A stretch of 64,000 bases of DNA from Bradyrhizobium altum (GTDB lineage Bacteria > Pseudomonadota > Alphaproteobacteria > Rhizobiales > Xanthobacteraceae), in NCBI RefSeq assembly GCF_020889705.1, contig NZ_JACMYP010000001.1, positions 1-64,000 of the forward strand. The letters are read 5' to 3'. Positions 21,219 through 30,400 of this stretch are shown one piece after another. A program made the translations under genes and the position numbers. Below the pieces are notes generated by a model. The model saw nothing but the letters and a program-made list of their open reading frames with translations, was not told the DNA's origin and made no database searches. How positions within the stretch are numbered: the first letter of the stretch is position 1; each line of letters starts with the position of its first letter.

Positions 21219-22084
21219 CGAGCTCGGTCAAGGTCCGGTTCGAGCAGGTTCGCAAGGAATTCGTGACAAGGGCCGAGGGCGGCCGGCCGGCGGGCCGCTT
21301 CACGGCGCTGGAAGATATTACGCTGGACGTTCGCTCGGGCGAATTCCTGGCGCTGGTCGGCCCGAGCGGTTGCGGCAAATCCACCTTGCTTGATCTCCTG
21401 GGCGGGCTCACCACGCCGACCAGCGGCCGCATTCTGCTCGACGGCCAGCCGATCACCGGGCCGGGACGCGACCGCGGCATCGTGTTCCAGCAATACGCGC
21501 TGTTTCCGTGGCGGACCGCGGCGCAGAATGTCGAGTTTGGGCTCGATATCGCCGGTCTCAAGGCCGGGCAGCGGCGCGAGGTCGCGCGGCATTTTCTTGA
21601 TCTGGTCGGCCTGTCCGGCTTTGCCAACCGCTATCCGCATGAACTCTCCGGAGGCATGAAACAGCGCGTCGCGATCGCGCGCAGCCTCGCCTATGACCCG
21701 GAGGTGCTGCTGATGGACGAGCCGTTCGCCGCGCTCGATGCCCAAACGCGTGAGACGCTGCAGGGTGAGCTGCTGCGGATCTGGCGCGCCACCGGCAAGA
21801 CCATCGTCTTCATCACCCACGGCATCGATGAGGCTGTCGTGCTTGGCCAACGGGTGGCGGTGATGACGTCGCGCCCGGGCCGGATCAAGGAAATCATCGA
21901 CATTCCCGAGCGCTTGCGCACCGAACCCGAAGACGTTCGCGCGCTGCCGGAGTTCGGTCAGGTGAGGCACGAGGTCTGGAGCCTGCTCCGCGACGAGGTG
22001 CAGAGGGCCCAGCAGGGCCAGTTGGCTGACGCCGCCGGTGTGCGTCGCCCGGGTCACGAAGTGACGGAGATTGCCCATGTCTAG
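21215..22084 (+). CDS. ABC transporter ATP-binding protein (SsuB/TauB type)
   Basis: 289 residues. Walker A is GPSGCGKST at residues 49-57, the Q-loop is FQQYALFPWR, the ABC signature is LSGGMKQR, and Walker B is VLLMDEPFAALD, followed by the switch His in FITHGIDEA. The C-terminal extension after about residue 235 is longer than in minimal family members. It couples ATP hydrolysis to uptake with the flanking binding protein and permease. The gene overlaps the permease start by 8 nt. The neighbourhood supports sulfonate or sulfate-ester import, but the substrate is not encoded in the ATPase itself. Confidence 0.92.
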   Translation: MTSSVKVRFEQVRKEFVTRAEGGRPAGRFTALEDITLDVRSGEFLALVGPSGCGKSTLLDLLGGLTTPTSGRILLDGQPITGPGRDRGIVFQQYALFPWRTAAQNVEFGLDIAGLKAGQRREVARHFLDLVGLSGFANRYPHELSGGMKQRVAIARSLAYDPEVLLMDEPFAALDAQTRETLQGELLRIWRATGKTIVFITHGIDEAVVLGQRVAVMTSRPGRIKEIIDIPERLRTEPEDVRALPEFGQVRHEVWSLLRDEVQRAQQGQLADAAGVRRPGHEVTEIAHV

Positions 22085-22943
22085 TCTCGAAGTGTTGGCA
22101 TTGCTGGAGCTCGCGCAGGGGCGGCGCGAGCAGTTCCAGGCTCGCCGGCCGCCATTCACCGATCGGTTGCGCAGGGCGCTTCGCGGCCTGGCCACACTCG
22201 GGCATCGCTCGTTGCTGGTGATCATCCTGTTGGCCGCCTGGGAGGCGGTGCCGCGGCTCGGGCTGATCGATGCGGTGTTCCTGCCACCATTCTCGGAGGT
22301 GATCGCGGCCGGCTGGCAGCTTGCGCAAACCGGCGAACTCTACGACGACGTCTCCGCCAGCCTGCTGCGCGCCCTGAGCGGATTTCTGATCTCGGTCGCC
22401 TTGATTGTCCCGCTCGGGCTCGTCGTCGGCTGGTACACCCGGCTCGGCGATCTCCTGAACCAGTTCATCGAGATCTGCCGTAACACGGCTCCGCTGGCAC
22501 TGCTGCCCGTGTTCATTCTGCTGCTCGGGATCGGCGAATTGTCCAAGATCACGATGGTGATTTATAGCTGCGCCTGGCCGCTGCTGCTGAACACCATTGC
22601 TGCAGTGAAGCAGGTCGATCCGCTGCTGATCAAGTCGGCGCGGACCATGGGCGCGACGCCGCAGCAACTGTTCCGCAAGGTGATCTTGCCGGCCGCGCTT
22701 CCGACCATCTTCGTCGGCATTCGGCTCGCCAGCGCATCGGCCATGCTGGTGCTGGTGGCGTCCGAAATGGTCGGCGCCAAGGCCGGCCTTGGCTATCTCA
22801 TCATCAACAGCCAGTACAGCTTCCTGATCCCGCAGATGTATTTCGGCATTCTCGGAATCACGGTGATCGGTCTGGCATGCAATGCCATTCTCGAGGCGAT
22901 TGAACGGCACTTCATGCGCTGGAAGGCGCCGGTGGCTGCTTAG
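22077..22943 (+). CDS. ABC transporter permease (SsuC/TauC type)
   Basis: 288 residues. A soluble N-terminal stretch of about 45 residues is followed by about six hydrophobic segments (LLVIILLAAWEAVP, ALSGFLISVALIVPLGLVVG, ALLPVFILLLGIG and others). The EAA-type coupling motif is in KSARTMGATPQQLFRKVILPAALP. This is the standard BPD_transp_1 inner-membrane subunit for nitrate/sulfonate/taurine importers. The ATG at 22077 is preferred over a TTG at 22071. Its stop overlaps the convergent serine acetyltransferase stop, leaving no intergenic terminator. Confidence 0.91.
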   Translation: MSSLEVLALLELAQGRREQFQARRPPFTDRLRRALRGLATLGHRSLLVIILLAAWEAVPRLGLIDAVFLPPFSEVIAAGWQLAQTGELYDDVSASLLRALSGFLISVALIVPLGLVVGWYTRLGDLLNQFIEICRNTAPLALLPVFILLLGIGELSKITMVIYSCAWPLLLNTIAAVKQVDPLLIKSARTMGATPQQLFRKVILPAALPTIFVGIRLASASAMLVLVASEMVGAKAGLGYLIINSQYSFLIPQMYFGILGITVIGLACNAILEAIERHFMRWKAPVAA

Positions 22944-23905
22944 GAGGAGGTGTTACCGCCGCCCGGCGTGTTGCGCGCGGTGGCCTGGGTCACCACGCTG
23001 TTCGGCGGGACGTCCCGGGTCAGCCAGACATTGCCGCCGATAGTCGAGCCGCGGCCGATCGTGATGCGGCCCAGGATGGTGGCGCCGGCATAGATGACGA
23101 CGTCGTCGGCGACGATCGGATGACGGGCGTCGCCCTTGATCAGGCTGCCTTCGTCGTCGGTCGGGAAATGCCGCGCGCCGAGCGTAACGGCCTGGTAGAT
23201 GCGGACATTGTCGCCGATGATCGCGGTTTCCCCGATCACGACGCCGGTGCCGTGATCGATGAAGAAGCCTGAGCCGATGCTGGCGCCGGGATGAATATCG
23301 ATACCGGTTCGGGCATGTGCGATCTCCGCCATCAGGCGTGCCACCAGCCGCGCCCCGAGCCGGTACAGGAGATGGGCAAGGCGGTGGTGGATGATCGCGG
23401 TCATGCCGGGATAGCCGATCAGGATCTCCGGAAAGTTTCGCGCCGCCGGATCGCCGACAAAGGCTGCGCGCAGATCGTTGACGAGGAGCCCGCGCACTTG
23501 CGGCAATTGCGCGGCGAACGCGCGCGTCAGTTCGACGGCGTCAAGGCGATGGAAACCCGGTTCGAGCTCGTCGCCGACGAACAGGGCCGCGCGGTGGATT
23601 TGCGCGTTGAGCGAATCCAGCGCGATGCTCAAGGTGTTGCCGACAAAGTAGTCGATGTTCTCGCCGTCGAGATCCGATTGGCCATAGTGCCGCGGGAACA
23701 GCGCCTCGGTGAGGCCGTCGAGGATCGCTTCCAGCGCATCGCGCGATGGGGCGCGCCGCGGATCGCCGTCGCGCCGAATGCTGTGGGTTTCTTCCCTGGA
23801 GACGCGCAACTCGGCGACGATCCGGTCGAGCTGCCAGCGGCCCGGCGGGCTGCCGGCAACGCCGGCCGATGATGGTGGCGACTGTGGCGGCATTTCGTGC
23901 TTCAT
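22940..23905 (-). CDS. Serine O-acetyltransferase (CysE/EpsC type)
   Basis: 321 residues. The N-terminal helical part (about 1-190) is followed by a left-handed beta-helix of hexapeptide repeats containing IDIHPGASIGSGFFIDHGTG, VVIGETAIIGDN and IGRGSTIGGNVWL. The Asp-His pair in FIDHGTG is the catalytic signature. The enzyme makes O-acetylserine from serine and acetyl-CoA, the acceptor for sulfide in cysteine synthesis. It is the first gene transcribed in the leftward run that also holds the flavin reductase and SfnB-like genes upstream of it. That placement links sulfite/sulfide release to cysteine formation. Confidence 0.88.
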   Translation of the reverse strand: MKHEMPPQSPPSSAGVAGSPPGRWQLDRIVAELRVSREETHSIRRDGDPRRAPSRDALEAILDGLTEALFPRHYGQSDLDGENIDYFVGNTLSIALDSLNAQIHRAALFVGDELEPGFHRLDAVELTRAFAAQLPQVRGLLVNDLRAAFVGDPAARNFPEILIGYPGMTAIIHHRLAHLLYRLGARLVARLMAEIAHARTGIDIHPGASIGSGFFIDHGTGVVIGETAIIGDNVRIYQAVTLGARHFPTDDEGSLIKGDARHPIVADDVVIYAGATILGRITIGRGSTIGGNVWLTRDVPPNSVVTQATARNTPGGGNTSS

Positions 23906-23923
23906 GGCGTGCCTCTCCTTGTC

Positions 23924-24496
23924 CTAGCGGACGTAGGCCAGCGGTATACTGACTTCGGCGAGCAGATCGAGGTCAGCCTCGTGATCGATCTGAACATACT
24001 GTCCGTTCCGGTAGGTGAGGCCGGACAGGCGGTGCGACACGTCCATGCTGGACAGGCGACCCACGATGATGCCGTGAGAGTGCCGTTCGATGATCTCCTC
24101 CACCTGGCATTCGACCGTGGCAAGCGAATGTTCCAGGAGCGGGACGCCGGAAGCACCGGGGGTCCAGGCCGAACCTTCGAAACGCTGCCGGCCTTTCAGG
24201 CGGCTGTTGCTGAACCGTTCCGCCAGCGCCTGCTGGTCCGAGCCGAGGATGTTGACGCCGAATAACCGGTGGCGGGCGATCGGCTCAAAAGAGGAGGCCT
24301 GCCGGTTGATGCTGACCAGGAGCCGAGGCGGCGAGGCGCTCAGCGATGTCAGCGAGGTGACGGTTATCCCGGTGATGTCATCGCCGCGTCCCGCTGTGAT
24401 GACGCAAACGCCGCCTGCGAGGCGGCGCATCACCAGCCGAAACTGCAGCTCGATCTCGTGATCCGCATCGACCAAATGGATGTCTGGCTTGCTCAT
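23924..24496 (-). CDS. Flavin reductase (NAD(P)H:FMN oxidoreductase, two-component monooxygenase partner)
   Basis: 190 residues, the usual length for the split-barrel flavin reductase domain family. Typical stretches are seen: RRLAGGVCVITAG near the N-terminus, GITVTSLTSLSASPPRLLVSI for flavin binding, and FGVNILGSDQQALAERFS. It would supply reduced FMN to the several LLM and SfnB-like monooxygenases in this region, none of which carries its own reductase. It is located between cysE and the SfnB-like gene in one leftward run with short gaps (18 and 39 bp). The cofactor preference NADH versus NADPH cannot be read. Confidence 0.9.
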   Translation of the reverse strand: MSKPDIHLVDADHEIELQFRLVMRRLAGGVCVITAGRGDDITGITVTSLTSLSASPPRLLVSINRQASSFEPIARHRLFGVNILGSDQQALAERFSNSRLKGRQRFEGSAWTPGASGVPLLEHSLATVECQVEEIIERHSHGIIVGRLSSMDVSHRLSGLTYRNGQYVQIDHEADLDLLAEVSIPLAYVR

Positions 24497-24535
24497 CGGG
24501 TCTCTCCCTCTCGTCGCCGCCGGATCTGCTTCCGA

Positions 24536-25765
24536 TCAGAAGAAACCCTTGGCGGGTAGCGGCGTGCCGCTGATCTCATATTGCCCGATCGAGCGGGCCT
24601 TGAAGGTGTTCGGGTTGTGCGAGGCCAGGGTCCGCGCGTTGCGCCAGTGGCGGTCGAAATTGGTCGCCTTCTTGGTGGCGGACGCTCCGCCGACATCGAA
24701 CAGCAGGCTGCCGCTGCGGATCGCGAGCTCATCGGCGACGATCTTGGCTTTTGCCGAGAGCAGCGCGGCCTTGTGCGCGGCGTCGACGGCAGTGGCATCG
24801 CCGGCGTCGAATGCATCGGTGGCGGCGTCGAGAGCCTCTGCCGCCGCGAGCACCACGGTCTCGGCCGCAAACGCGCCGCTGGCGATCTGGCCGACGGTCT
24901 GCTGCAGCAACGGGTCGTCCGTCGGTATCTCGCTCGGTGCATAATAGAATGTCCGCTTGCGCGATCGCACCAGTTCGGCCGCGTCCTGCAGCACCGCGCG
25001 CGCGATGCCGGCGTTGATTGCCGTCAGGAACAGCTGCGCGAACGTGTTGGAGTAGGGAATGCCATAGCCAGCGTCAGGGGCGTCGAACACCACCTCCCGG
25101 CGCTTGACGTGCACGTTGCGGAAGTGCGTGGTGCCGGTTGCGGTCAGCCGCTGGCCGAGCCCGTCCCAATCGTCGATCAGCTCGATACCCTCGCGGTTGA
25201 CCGGGATCAGCACCGCCGCATTGGCGCCTGTCGTATCGGCAGTGCGCACCAGCACATAGTCGGAATAGAGCGTGCCGGTGCTGTAGTATTTGGTGCCGTT
25301 AAGCAGATAATCGTCGCCGTCGGCGGTCAGCGTGGTGTTCGGCGTGACATTGCCGACCTTCGGGGTATCGAGTTCGGTGGCCGCGAGCCCGATGATCGCG
25401 CCGTCGGCGACGGCCTTCTGCCATTGCCGGTGCTGCTCGTCCCTGGGACGACGCACCAGCCGTTCGACCACGCTGAAGTGGTTGCGCAGGATATGCGCCA
25501 CGTTGGCGTCGGCCGCGCCGAGCCGGATCACGAGTTCGAACAGCGTGCGGATCGACGCGCCCGCGCCGCCGACATCCGCCGGAAGCCGCAGTGCGCCGAG
25601 ATGCGTCTTGCGAATGAGATCGACCTCGGCGAATGGCAGGATGCGTTCACGCTCGCGATGAGCTGCCCCCTCGGCGATACGGCTCAGCAGCGCATGGATG
25701 TCAGGGGACTGGCTATCCAGGCGATCGGACGGCTGCAGGGAGGTGGCTGATATGGGCTTGTTCAT
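24536..25765 (-). CDS. SfnB/DszC-type acyl-CoA-dehydrogenase-fold flavin monooxygenase
   Basis: 409 residues from ATG (MNKPISATSLQ); longer in-frame starts exist but run into the divergent promoter region. The protein has the acyl-CoA dehydrogenase fold layout: an N-terminal helical domain, a middle beta-domain with GLAATELDTPKVG and NGTKYYSTGTLYSDYVLVR, and a C-terminal helical domain. The sequence style is that of the SfnB/DszC/thiocamphor group, which uses FMNH2 to oxygenate sulfones or sulfides rather than to dehydrogenate acyl-CoA. The adjacent flavin reductase and divergent alkanesulfonate-type LLM enzyme support that role. The exact substrate is unknown. Confidence 0.84.
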   Translation of the reverse strand: MNKPISATSLQPSDRLDSQSPDIHALLSRIAEGAAHRERERILPFAEVDLIRKTHLGALRLPADVGGAGASIRTLFELVIRLGAADANVAHILRNHFSVVERLVRRPRDEQHRQWQKAVADGAIIGLAATELDTPKVGNVTPNTTLTADGDDYLLNGTKYYSTGTLYSDYVLVRTADTTGANAAVLIPVNREGIELIDDWDGLGQRLTATGTTHFRNVHVKRREVVFDAPDAGYGIPYSNTFAQLFLTAINAGIARAVLQDAAELVRSRKRTFYYAPSEIPTDDPLLQQTVGQIASGAFAAETVVLAAAEALDAATDAFDAGDATAVDAAHKAALLSAKAKIVADELAIRSGSLLFDVGGASATKKATNFDRHWRNARTLASHNPNTFKARSIGQYEISGTPLPAKGFF

Positions 25766-26026
25766 GGATGTCGGCCTGGGATGATGATCTTGCTCAGTTG
25801 CGCATTCGACTGCGGTCGAACTGGCATCGTTCAGATGACGCAAACTGTCCCACGATTTTTCGCGAACAGAAATAGAGCGGTATTTCAATTGTCGTGGGAT
25901 TTGGAGTTTTCTGATTTGTCCGCGCGCGCGGCGCGACAAGGAAAATCTTTTGATGCGACGTTGCTTGATCTCCTGCCGCGTCTTCGTGAAAAAGCGGAGC
26001 GACAAGGCGCAATTCGGAGGCCGCCA

Positions 26027-27115
26027 ATGACGATACGACCGCTTCGCTTCGGGATCTGGGCGCTGGTGCACGGTTCGCGCGCCGCCTATCAGGATCCCGA
26101 GGAACCCTATGATGCATCATGGGAACGCAATCGCGACCTCGTGGTCGCGGCCGAGGCGCTCGGCTACGACTCCACGCTCATCGCGCAGCACACCATCAAT
26201 CCGCATCAGGAGGATCTTGATCAGCTCGAAGCCTGGAGCGCCGCCGCCGCACTTGCCGCGCTGACCAGCCGGATCGAGATCATCGCCGCCATCAAGCCCT
26301 ATCTCTATCATCCGGTCGTGCTGGCGAAGCTAGCGCTCGGGATCGAGAACATCAGTCGCGGCCGCTTCGCGATCAATCTGGTCAATGCCTGGAACCGGCC
26401 CGAGTTCGACAAGGCCGGCATCGGTTTTGCGGAGCATGACGCCCGCTATGCCTACGGCCGCGAGTGGATCGCCGTGGTGTCGCGCCTGATGCAGGGCGAG
26501 CGGCTGACCTACAAGGGTGAGCATTTCGATGTCAGGGACTATGTGTTGCGGCCGGGCAGCCTCTACCGCCCGCGGCCATTGATCTATGTCGGGGGTGAAT
26601 CCGAGCCGGCGCGCGCCCTGGTCGCCGATCACGGCGATGTCTGGTTCATCAATGGACAGCCGCTCGACGACGTCGCCGGCCTGATCGCCGACGTGGCCGC
26701 CCGGCCGCGAGCCACGGTTCCGCTTCGCTTCGGGCTGTCCGCCTTTGTGATTGCGCGCCAGACCCGGGCTGAGGCCGAGGCGGCCTACCAGCGGCTGCTC
26801 GACCTCTCGAAAAAGGATGCGCCGATGAAGGCGATCCAGAAGCAAAACACCGATCCCAAGGCGGTGATGATGCAGACCATGCTGAAATCGGCGCGGGTCG
26901 GCAGCAATGGCGGGACGGCCGCGGGTTTGGTCGGGAGCTATGACGAGGTGGCGGCCCGCATCCAGGGCTTCCATGCCGCCGGCATTGAGCTCTTCATGTT
27001 GCAGTTCCAGCCGTTCGAGGCCGAGATGGAGCGCTTTGCGAAGGAGATTATCCCGCGCGTTCGTGCGCAATCACCCGCCGGTGACAAGCTCGCACATCCG
27101 GCCGGCTCGCGCTGA
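26027..27115 (+). CDS. LLM-class FMN-dependent monooxygenase (SsuD/alkanesulfonate type)
   Basis: 362 residues from the ATG at MTIRPLRFGIW, which has a GGAGG box about 8 nt upstream; longer upstream starts give unrelated sequence. Hallmarks are the early FGIWALVHGSRAAY, GYDSTLIAQHTINPHQEDLDQ, AIKPYLYHPVVLAKLALGIE, SRGRFAINLVNAWNRPEFDKAG and PLIYVGGESEPARALV. This is closer to the short SsuD/SfnG/MsuD-like branch than to the NtaA/DszA branch represented by the other LLM genes here. It would desulfonate alkanesulfonates to aldehyde and sulfite using FMNH2. It is divergent from the SfnB-like gene across about 260 bp. Confidence 0.89.
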   Translation: MTIRPLRFGIWALVHGSRAAYQDPEEPYDASWERNRDLVVAAEALGYDSTLIAQHTINPHQEDLDQLEAWSAAAALAALTSRIEIIAAIKPYLYHPVVLAKLALGIENISRGRFAINLVNAWNRPEFDKAGIGFAEHDARYAYGREWIAVVSRLMQGERLTYKGEHFDVRDYVLRPGSLYRPRPLIYVGGESEPARALVADHGDVWFINGQPLDDVAGLIADVAARPRATVPLRFGLSAFVIARQTRAEAEAAYQRLLDLSKKDAPMKAIQKQNTDPKAVMMQTMLKSARVGSNGGTAAGLVGSYDEVAARIQGFHAAGIELFMLQFQPFEAEMERFAKEIIPRVRAQSPAGDKLAHPAGSR

Positions 27116-27119
27116 CGCG

Positions 27120-28457
27120 TCAGGCGCTCGTGGCGGTCGCCGGTTGTCTTGCAAAACGGCTGACCGGCCGCGGCAATCCAAAATGCTCGCGCAGGGTGGT
27201 GCCTGCGTAGTCGCGCCGGAACAGCCCCCGTTGCTGCAGGATCGGCACCACGGTGTCGACGAACACGTCCAACCCGGTCGGCAACACGTCCGGCATCAGG
27301 TTGAAGCCGTCGGCCGCGCCCGCCTTGAACCAAGCCTCGATGTCGTCGGCAATCTGCTCGGGCGTGCCGACGATGATCCGGTGGCCGACGCCGCCACCGA
27401 GCGCGCGCAGCAATTGACGGACGGTGAGATTGCCGCGGCGCGCGATGTTGACCGTTCCCTGAAACATGGTGTGGTTGGCGTTGGCCGGCAGCGGCAGAGG
27501 ATCGGGCAGGGGCTTGTCGAGATCAAGATTAGCTGGATCGCCCTGCAATGCGCCGGCCAGTCGCGCGAGGCTGTATTCGATCGGAACCAGCTCCCAGAGC
27601 TCGTCTTGGCGCCGCTGGCTTCCGCTTCCGTGCTGCCGATGACGGTCGCGAGCCCCGGCAGAATCACGATGGAGCTTCCAGCGCGGCCGTACGCGGCAGC
27701 CCTGGCACGCAGATCGCGCGCATAGGCGACGCCTTCGTCGATCGCTTGTACCAGCGTGAACACCGCTTCGGCCTGCGCGGCGGCGAGGTCGCGGCCGTCG
27801 GTCGATCCGCCGGCCTGAACGGTGACGGGGCGTCCCTGCGGCGAACGCGGGACGTTGAGTGGACCGGCCACGCTGTAGTGACTGCCGCGATGTCCGATCG
27901 GTGGACCTTCGTCGTGTCGACGAAACGCGCCCCTCCTTGTCGCCGATAAAGGCATCGTCTTCCCAGCTGTCCCACAACGCATGGACGACTTCGGCGAACT
28001 CCTTGGCCCGGTCGTAGCGCGCCTTGTGCTCAAGCACGGCGGGAAGGCCGAAGTTGCGGCTGGCTGAGGCATCAGCCGTGGTCACCGCATTCCAGCCGGC
28101 GCGGCCGCCGCTCGCCAGATCCAGCGTCGCGAAGCGGCGCGCGATGTTGTAGGGCTCGTTATAGGTCGTCGAGGCCGTCGCGATCAGCCCGATATGGCTG
28201 GTCGCGGCGGCGACGGTTGCCAGCACGATGGTCGGCTCCAGCGACATGAACGAGCGGTAGTCGATGCGGTCGGTGATGGCGGGCGTGTCGGCCAGGAAGA
28301 TCGCATCGAGCTTGCCGCGCTCCGCGATCTGGGCGACGCGCACGTAGTGGCCGACGTCGAAACAGGCGCGCGGGTCGCTGTCGGGCAGTCGCCAGGCCGA
28401 CGCATAGACGCCGGAATGCAGAAGATTGACGTTGAGATGAAGCTGACGATGAAACAT
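27120..28457 (-). pseudogene. LLM-class FMN-dependent monooxygenase (NtaA/DszA type) with three single-base deletions
   Basis: Starts at MFHRQLHLNVNLL and ends with a C-terminus closely similar to the LLM enzyme at 15081-16421 (ADGFNLMPDVLPTGLDVF, RDYAGTTLREHFGL). The middle is out of frame: GARFVDTTKVH is in a second frame and GHRGSHYSVAGPLNVPRSP to GSTEAEA in a third, then the original frame resumes at DELWELVPIEYS. Restoring one base at each of about 27930 (G/C run), 27905 (C run) and 27615 recovers one uninterrupted protein of about 445 residues. Three losses that restore the frame, with conserved protein between, suggest sequencing error more than decay. It is convergent with the SsuD-like gene, 4 bp apart. 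Confidence 0.78.
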
Positions 28458-28771
28458 GGCGGCCGTATCTGCGATGATGCTTGTCGCTAGATATCGGCAT
28501 GACACGCGCGGGAGAATGCATCGCGGCCAGGAGCGGGCAAAAAGAAATATCCGTCCCCGCTAGCGCGCCTTGTGTGCAAGCTCGTGTCGCGTTGTCCACC
28601 GATGACGCAACATCTCGCATGCGGCGACACGAATCTTCTTTGCGCGGCAACGCAGGTGAAAGCTTCGTCCAACTCTCCGCAAATATCTGAAATTGCCAGT
28701 CGGGTTGGCGCGCGCAACGATGTGTCGTGGCGCGCCTTGCGCCGCGACCGATCCGCCTGGAGCTTTCCATC
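28458..28771. other. Divergent intergenic region, no gene seen
   Basis: 314 bp between the divergent LLM gene and the AprA-like gene. No coding frame with a credible start, and no RNA fold that I recognise. It must contain both promoters and contains GCAAATATCT at 28679-28688, similar to a site in the 17266-17672 gap. Confidence 0.5.
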
Positions 28772-30400
28772 ATGCCGAACCCGACTCATCGCGCCGAACG
28801 CGTGTCCGCGCCTGAAGGCTCGGTCGCGTTCGAGGCCGACGTCCTGGTGATCGGTGGCGGCCCTGCGGGCACCTGGGCTGCGGTCAGCGCCGCCGAGCGC
28901 GGCGCGCGGGTGGTGCTCGCCGACAAGGGATTTTGCGGCACCTCCGGCGCCACGGCCGCGGCGGGAACGGGCGTCTGGTACATTGATCCGGATCCGGCGT
29001 TGCGCGAGGTCGCGATGGCCAATCGCGAGAAGATGGGCGGCTATCTCCAGGATCGCCGTTGGATGACACGCGTGCTCGACAGCACCTATCAGCACAGCAA
29101 TCGCCTGGCCGATTGGGGATATCCCTATCCGGTGGACGGCCGCGGCACGTCGCAGCGCAACTCGCTGCAGGGCCCCGAATACATGCGCATGATGCGCAAG
29201 CGCACCAAGCAGGCCGGCGTCACCATTCTCGACCACAGCCCGGCGCTTGAACTGCTCGTCGACGACGACGGGGCTGTCGCCGGCGCCAGTGGCGTGCGCC
29301 GGCAGAAGCAGGATCGCTGGACGGTGCGGGCCAAGGCGGTCGTGCTCGCCACCGGCGGCTGTGCATTCCTCAGCAAGACGCTCGGATCGAATGTGCTGAC
29401 CGGCGACGGCTATCTGATGGCCGCGGAGGTCGGTGCCGAATTCAGCAGCATGGAGTTCTCCAACCCGTACGCGATCTCACCGGCGTTCGGCTCGGTGACC
29501 AAGACGTTGTTCTACGGCTGGGCCAGCTTCACCTATGACGACGGCAGCGTGGTGCCCGGCGCGGCGTCGAAGGGCGGGCGATCGGCGATTGCGCGTGCCC
29601 TGCTCGAGGGCCCGGTCTATGCCCGGCTGGACAAGGCGGATGACGATGTCCGGCATCATATGCGCGTATCGCAGCCGAATTTCTTCCTGCCGTTCGATCG
29701 CACCGGTATCGATCCCTTCAAGGACCGCTTTCCCGTGACGTTGCGGCTGGAGGGGACCGTCAGGGGGACCGGCGGCCTTCGTATCGTTGACGACAGTTGC
29801 GCCACCAGCGTGCCGGGGCTCTATGCTGCCGGCGACGCGGCGACGCGCGAATTGATCTGCGGTGGCTTCACCGGTGGTGGCAGCCACAATGCCGCCTGGG
29901 CGATGTCGTCGGGGGCTTGGGCCGGGCAGGGCGCCGCTGACTATGCCGCTCAGGTCGGACCAGCTGCCAAGCGTAAATTGTCGTCCGCGGGCGCCGTGGC
30001 GTTTCGAAGCCGGCCGGGCCGTGCATTCGCGCCGGCCGCGCTGACGAGGGCGGTTCAGGCTGAGGTCTTCCCGTACGAGCTGAACTACTTCCGCGAGGCA
30101 TCGCGCTTGCAGGGCGCGCTCGGGCGTCTCGACGCGGCGTGGCGCGACGTGTCGGAAGCGGACGCCGCCGACAGATCCGAGATCGTGCGGGCGCGCGAGG
30201 CCGCGGCAATGTTGGCGACCGCGCGGTGGATGTACCGCAGCGCGCTCGCCCGTCAGGAAAGCCGCGGCATGCATCGCCGCGACGACTTCCCCGATCAGGA
30301 CAGCCGGCAGCGGCATTATGTGACGACCGGCGGCCTCGACGAGATCTGGACCTCGGCCCGGCCTCATGCCGAGGCCAGCTATGCGGAGGCTGCGGAGTGA
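28772..30400 (+). CDS. AprA-like FAD-dependent flavoprotein (fumarate reductase/APS reductase alpha superfamily)
   Basis: 542 residues from the ATG at MPNPTHRAER. The FAD dinucleotide motif GGGPAG is at residues 28-33, an Asp follows in VVLADKGFCGTSGAT, and a late FAD motif reads VPGLYAAGDAATRELICGGFTGGGSHNAAWAM. The layout and the C-terminal helical domain (YELNYFREASRLQGALGRLD) resemble the alpha subunit of adenylylsulfate reductase. It is translationally coupled to a two-cluster ferredoxin exactly as aprA is to aprB. No sat, dsr or qmo gene is in the window, so dissimilatory sulfate metabolism is not supported. I infer a redox step in organosulfur use. It is divergent from an LLM monooxygenase and upstream of metNIQ. 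Confidence 0.8.
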   Translation: MPNPTHRAERVSAPEGSVAFEADVLVIGGGPAGTWAAVSAAERGARVVLADKGFCGTSGATAAAGTGVWYIDPDPALREVAMANREKMGGYLQDRRWMTRVLDSTYQHSNRLADWGYPYPVDGRGTSQRNSLQGPEYMRMMRKRTKQAGVTILDHSPALELLVDDDGAVAGASGVRRQKQDRWTVRAKAVVLATGGCAFLSKTLGSNVLTGDGYLMAAEVGAEFSSMEFSNPYAISPAFGSVTKTLFYGWASFTYDDGSVVPGAASKGGRSAIARALLEGPVYARLDKADDDVRHHMRVSQPNFFLPFDRTGIDPFKDRFPVTLRLEGTVRGTGGLRIVDDSCATSVPGLYAAGDAATRELICGGFTGGGSHNAAWAMSSGAWAGQGAADYAAQVGPAAKRKLSSAGAVAFRSRPGRAFAPAALTRAVQAEVFPYELNYFREASRLQGALGRLDAAWRDVSEADAADRSEIVRAREAAAMLATARWMYRSALARQESRGMHRRDDFPDQDSRQRHYVTTGGLDEIWTSARPHAEASYAEAAE

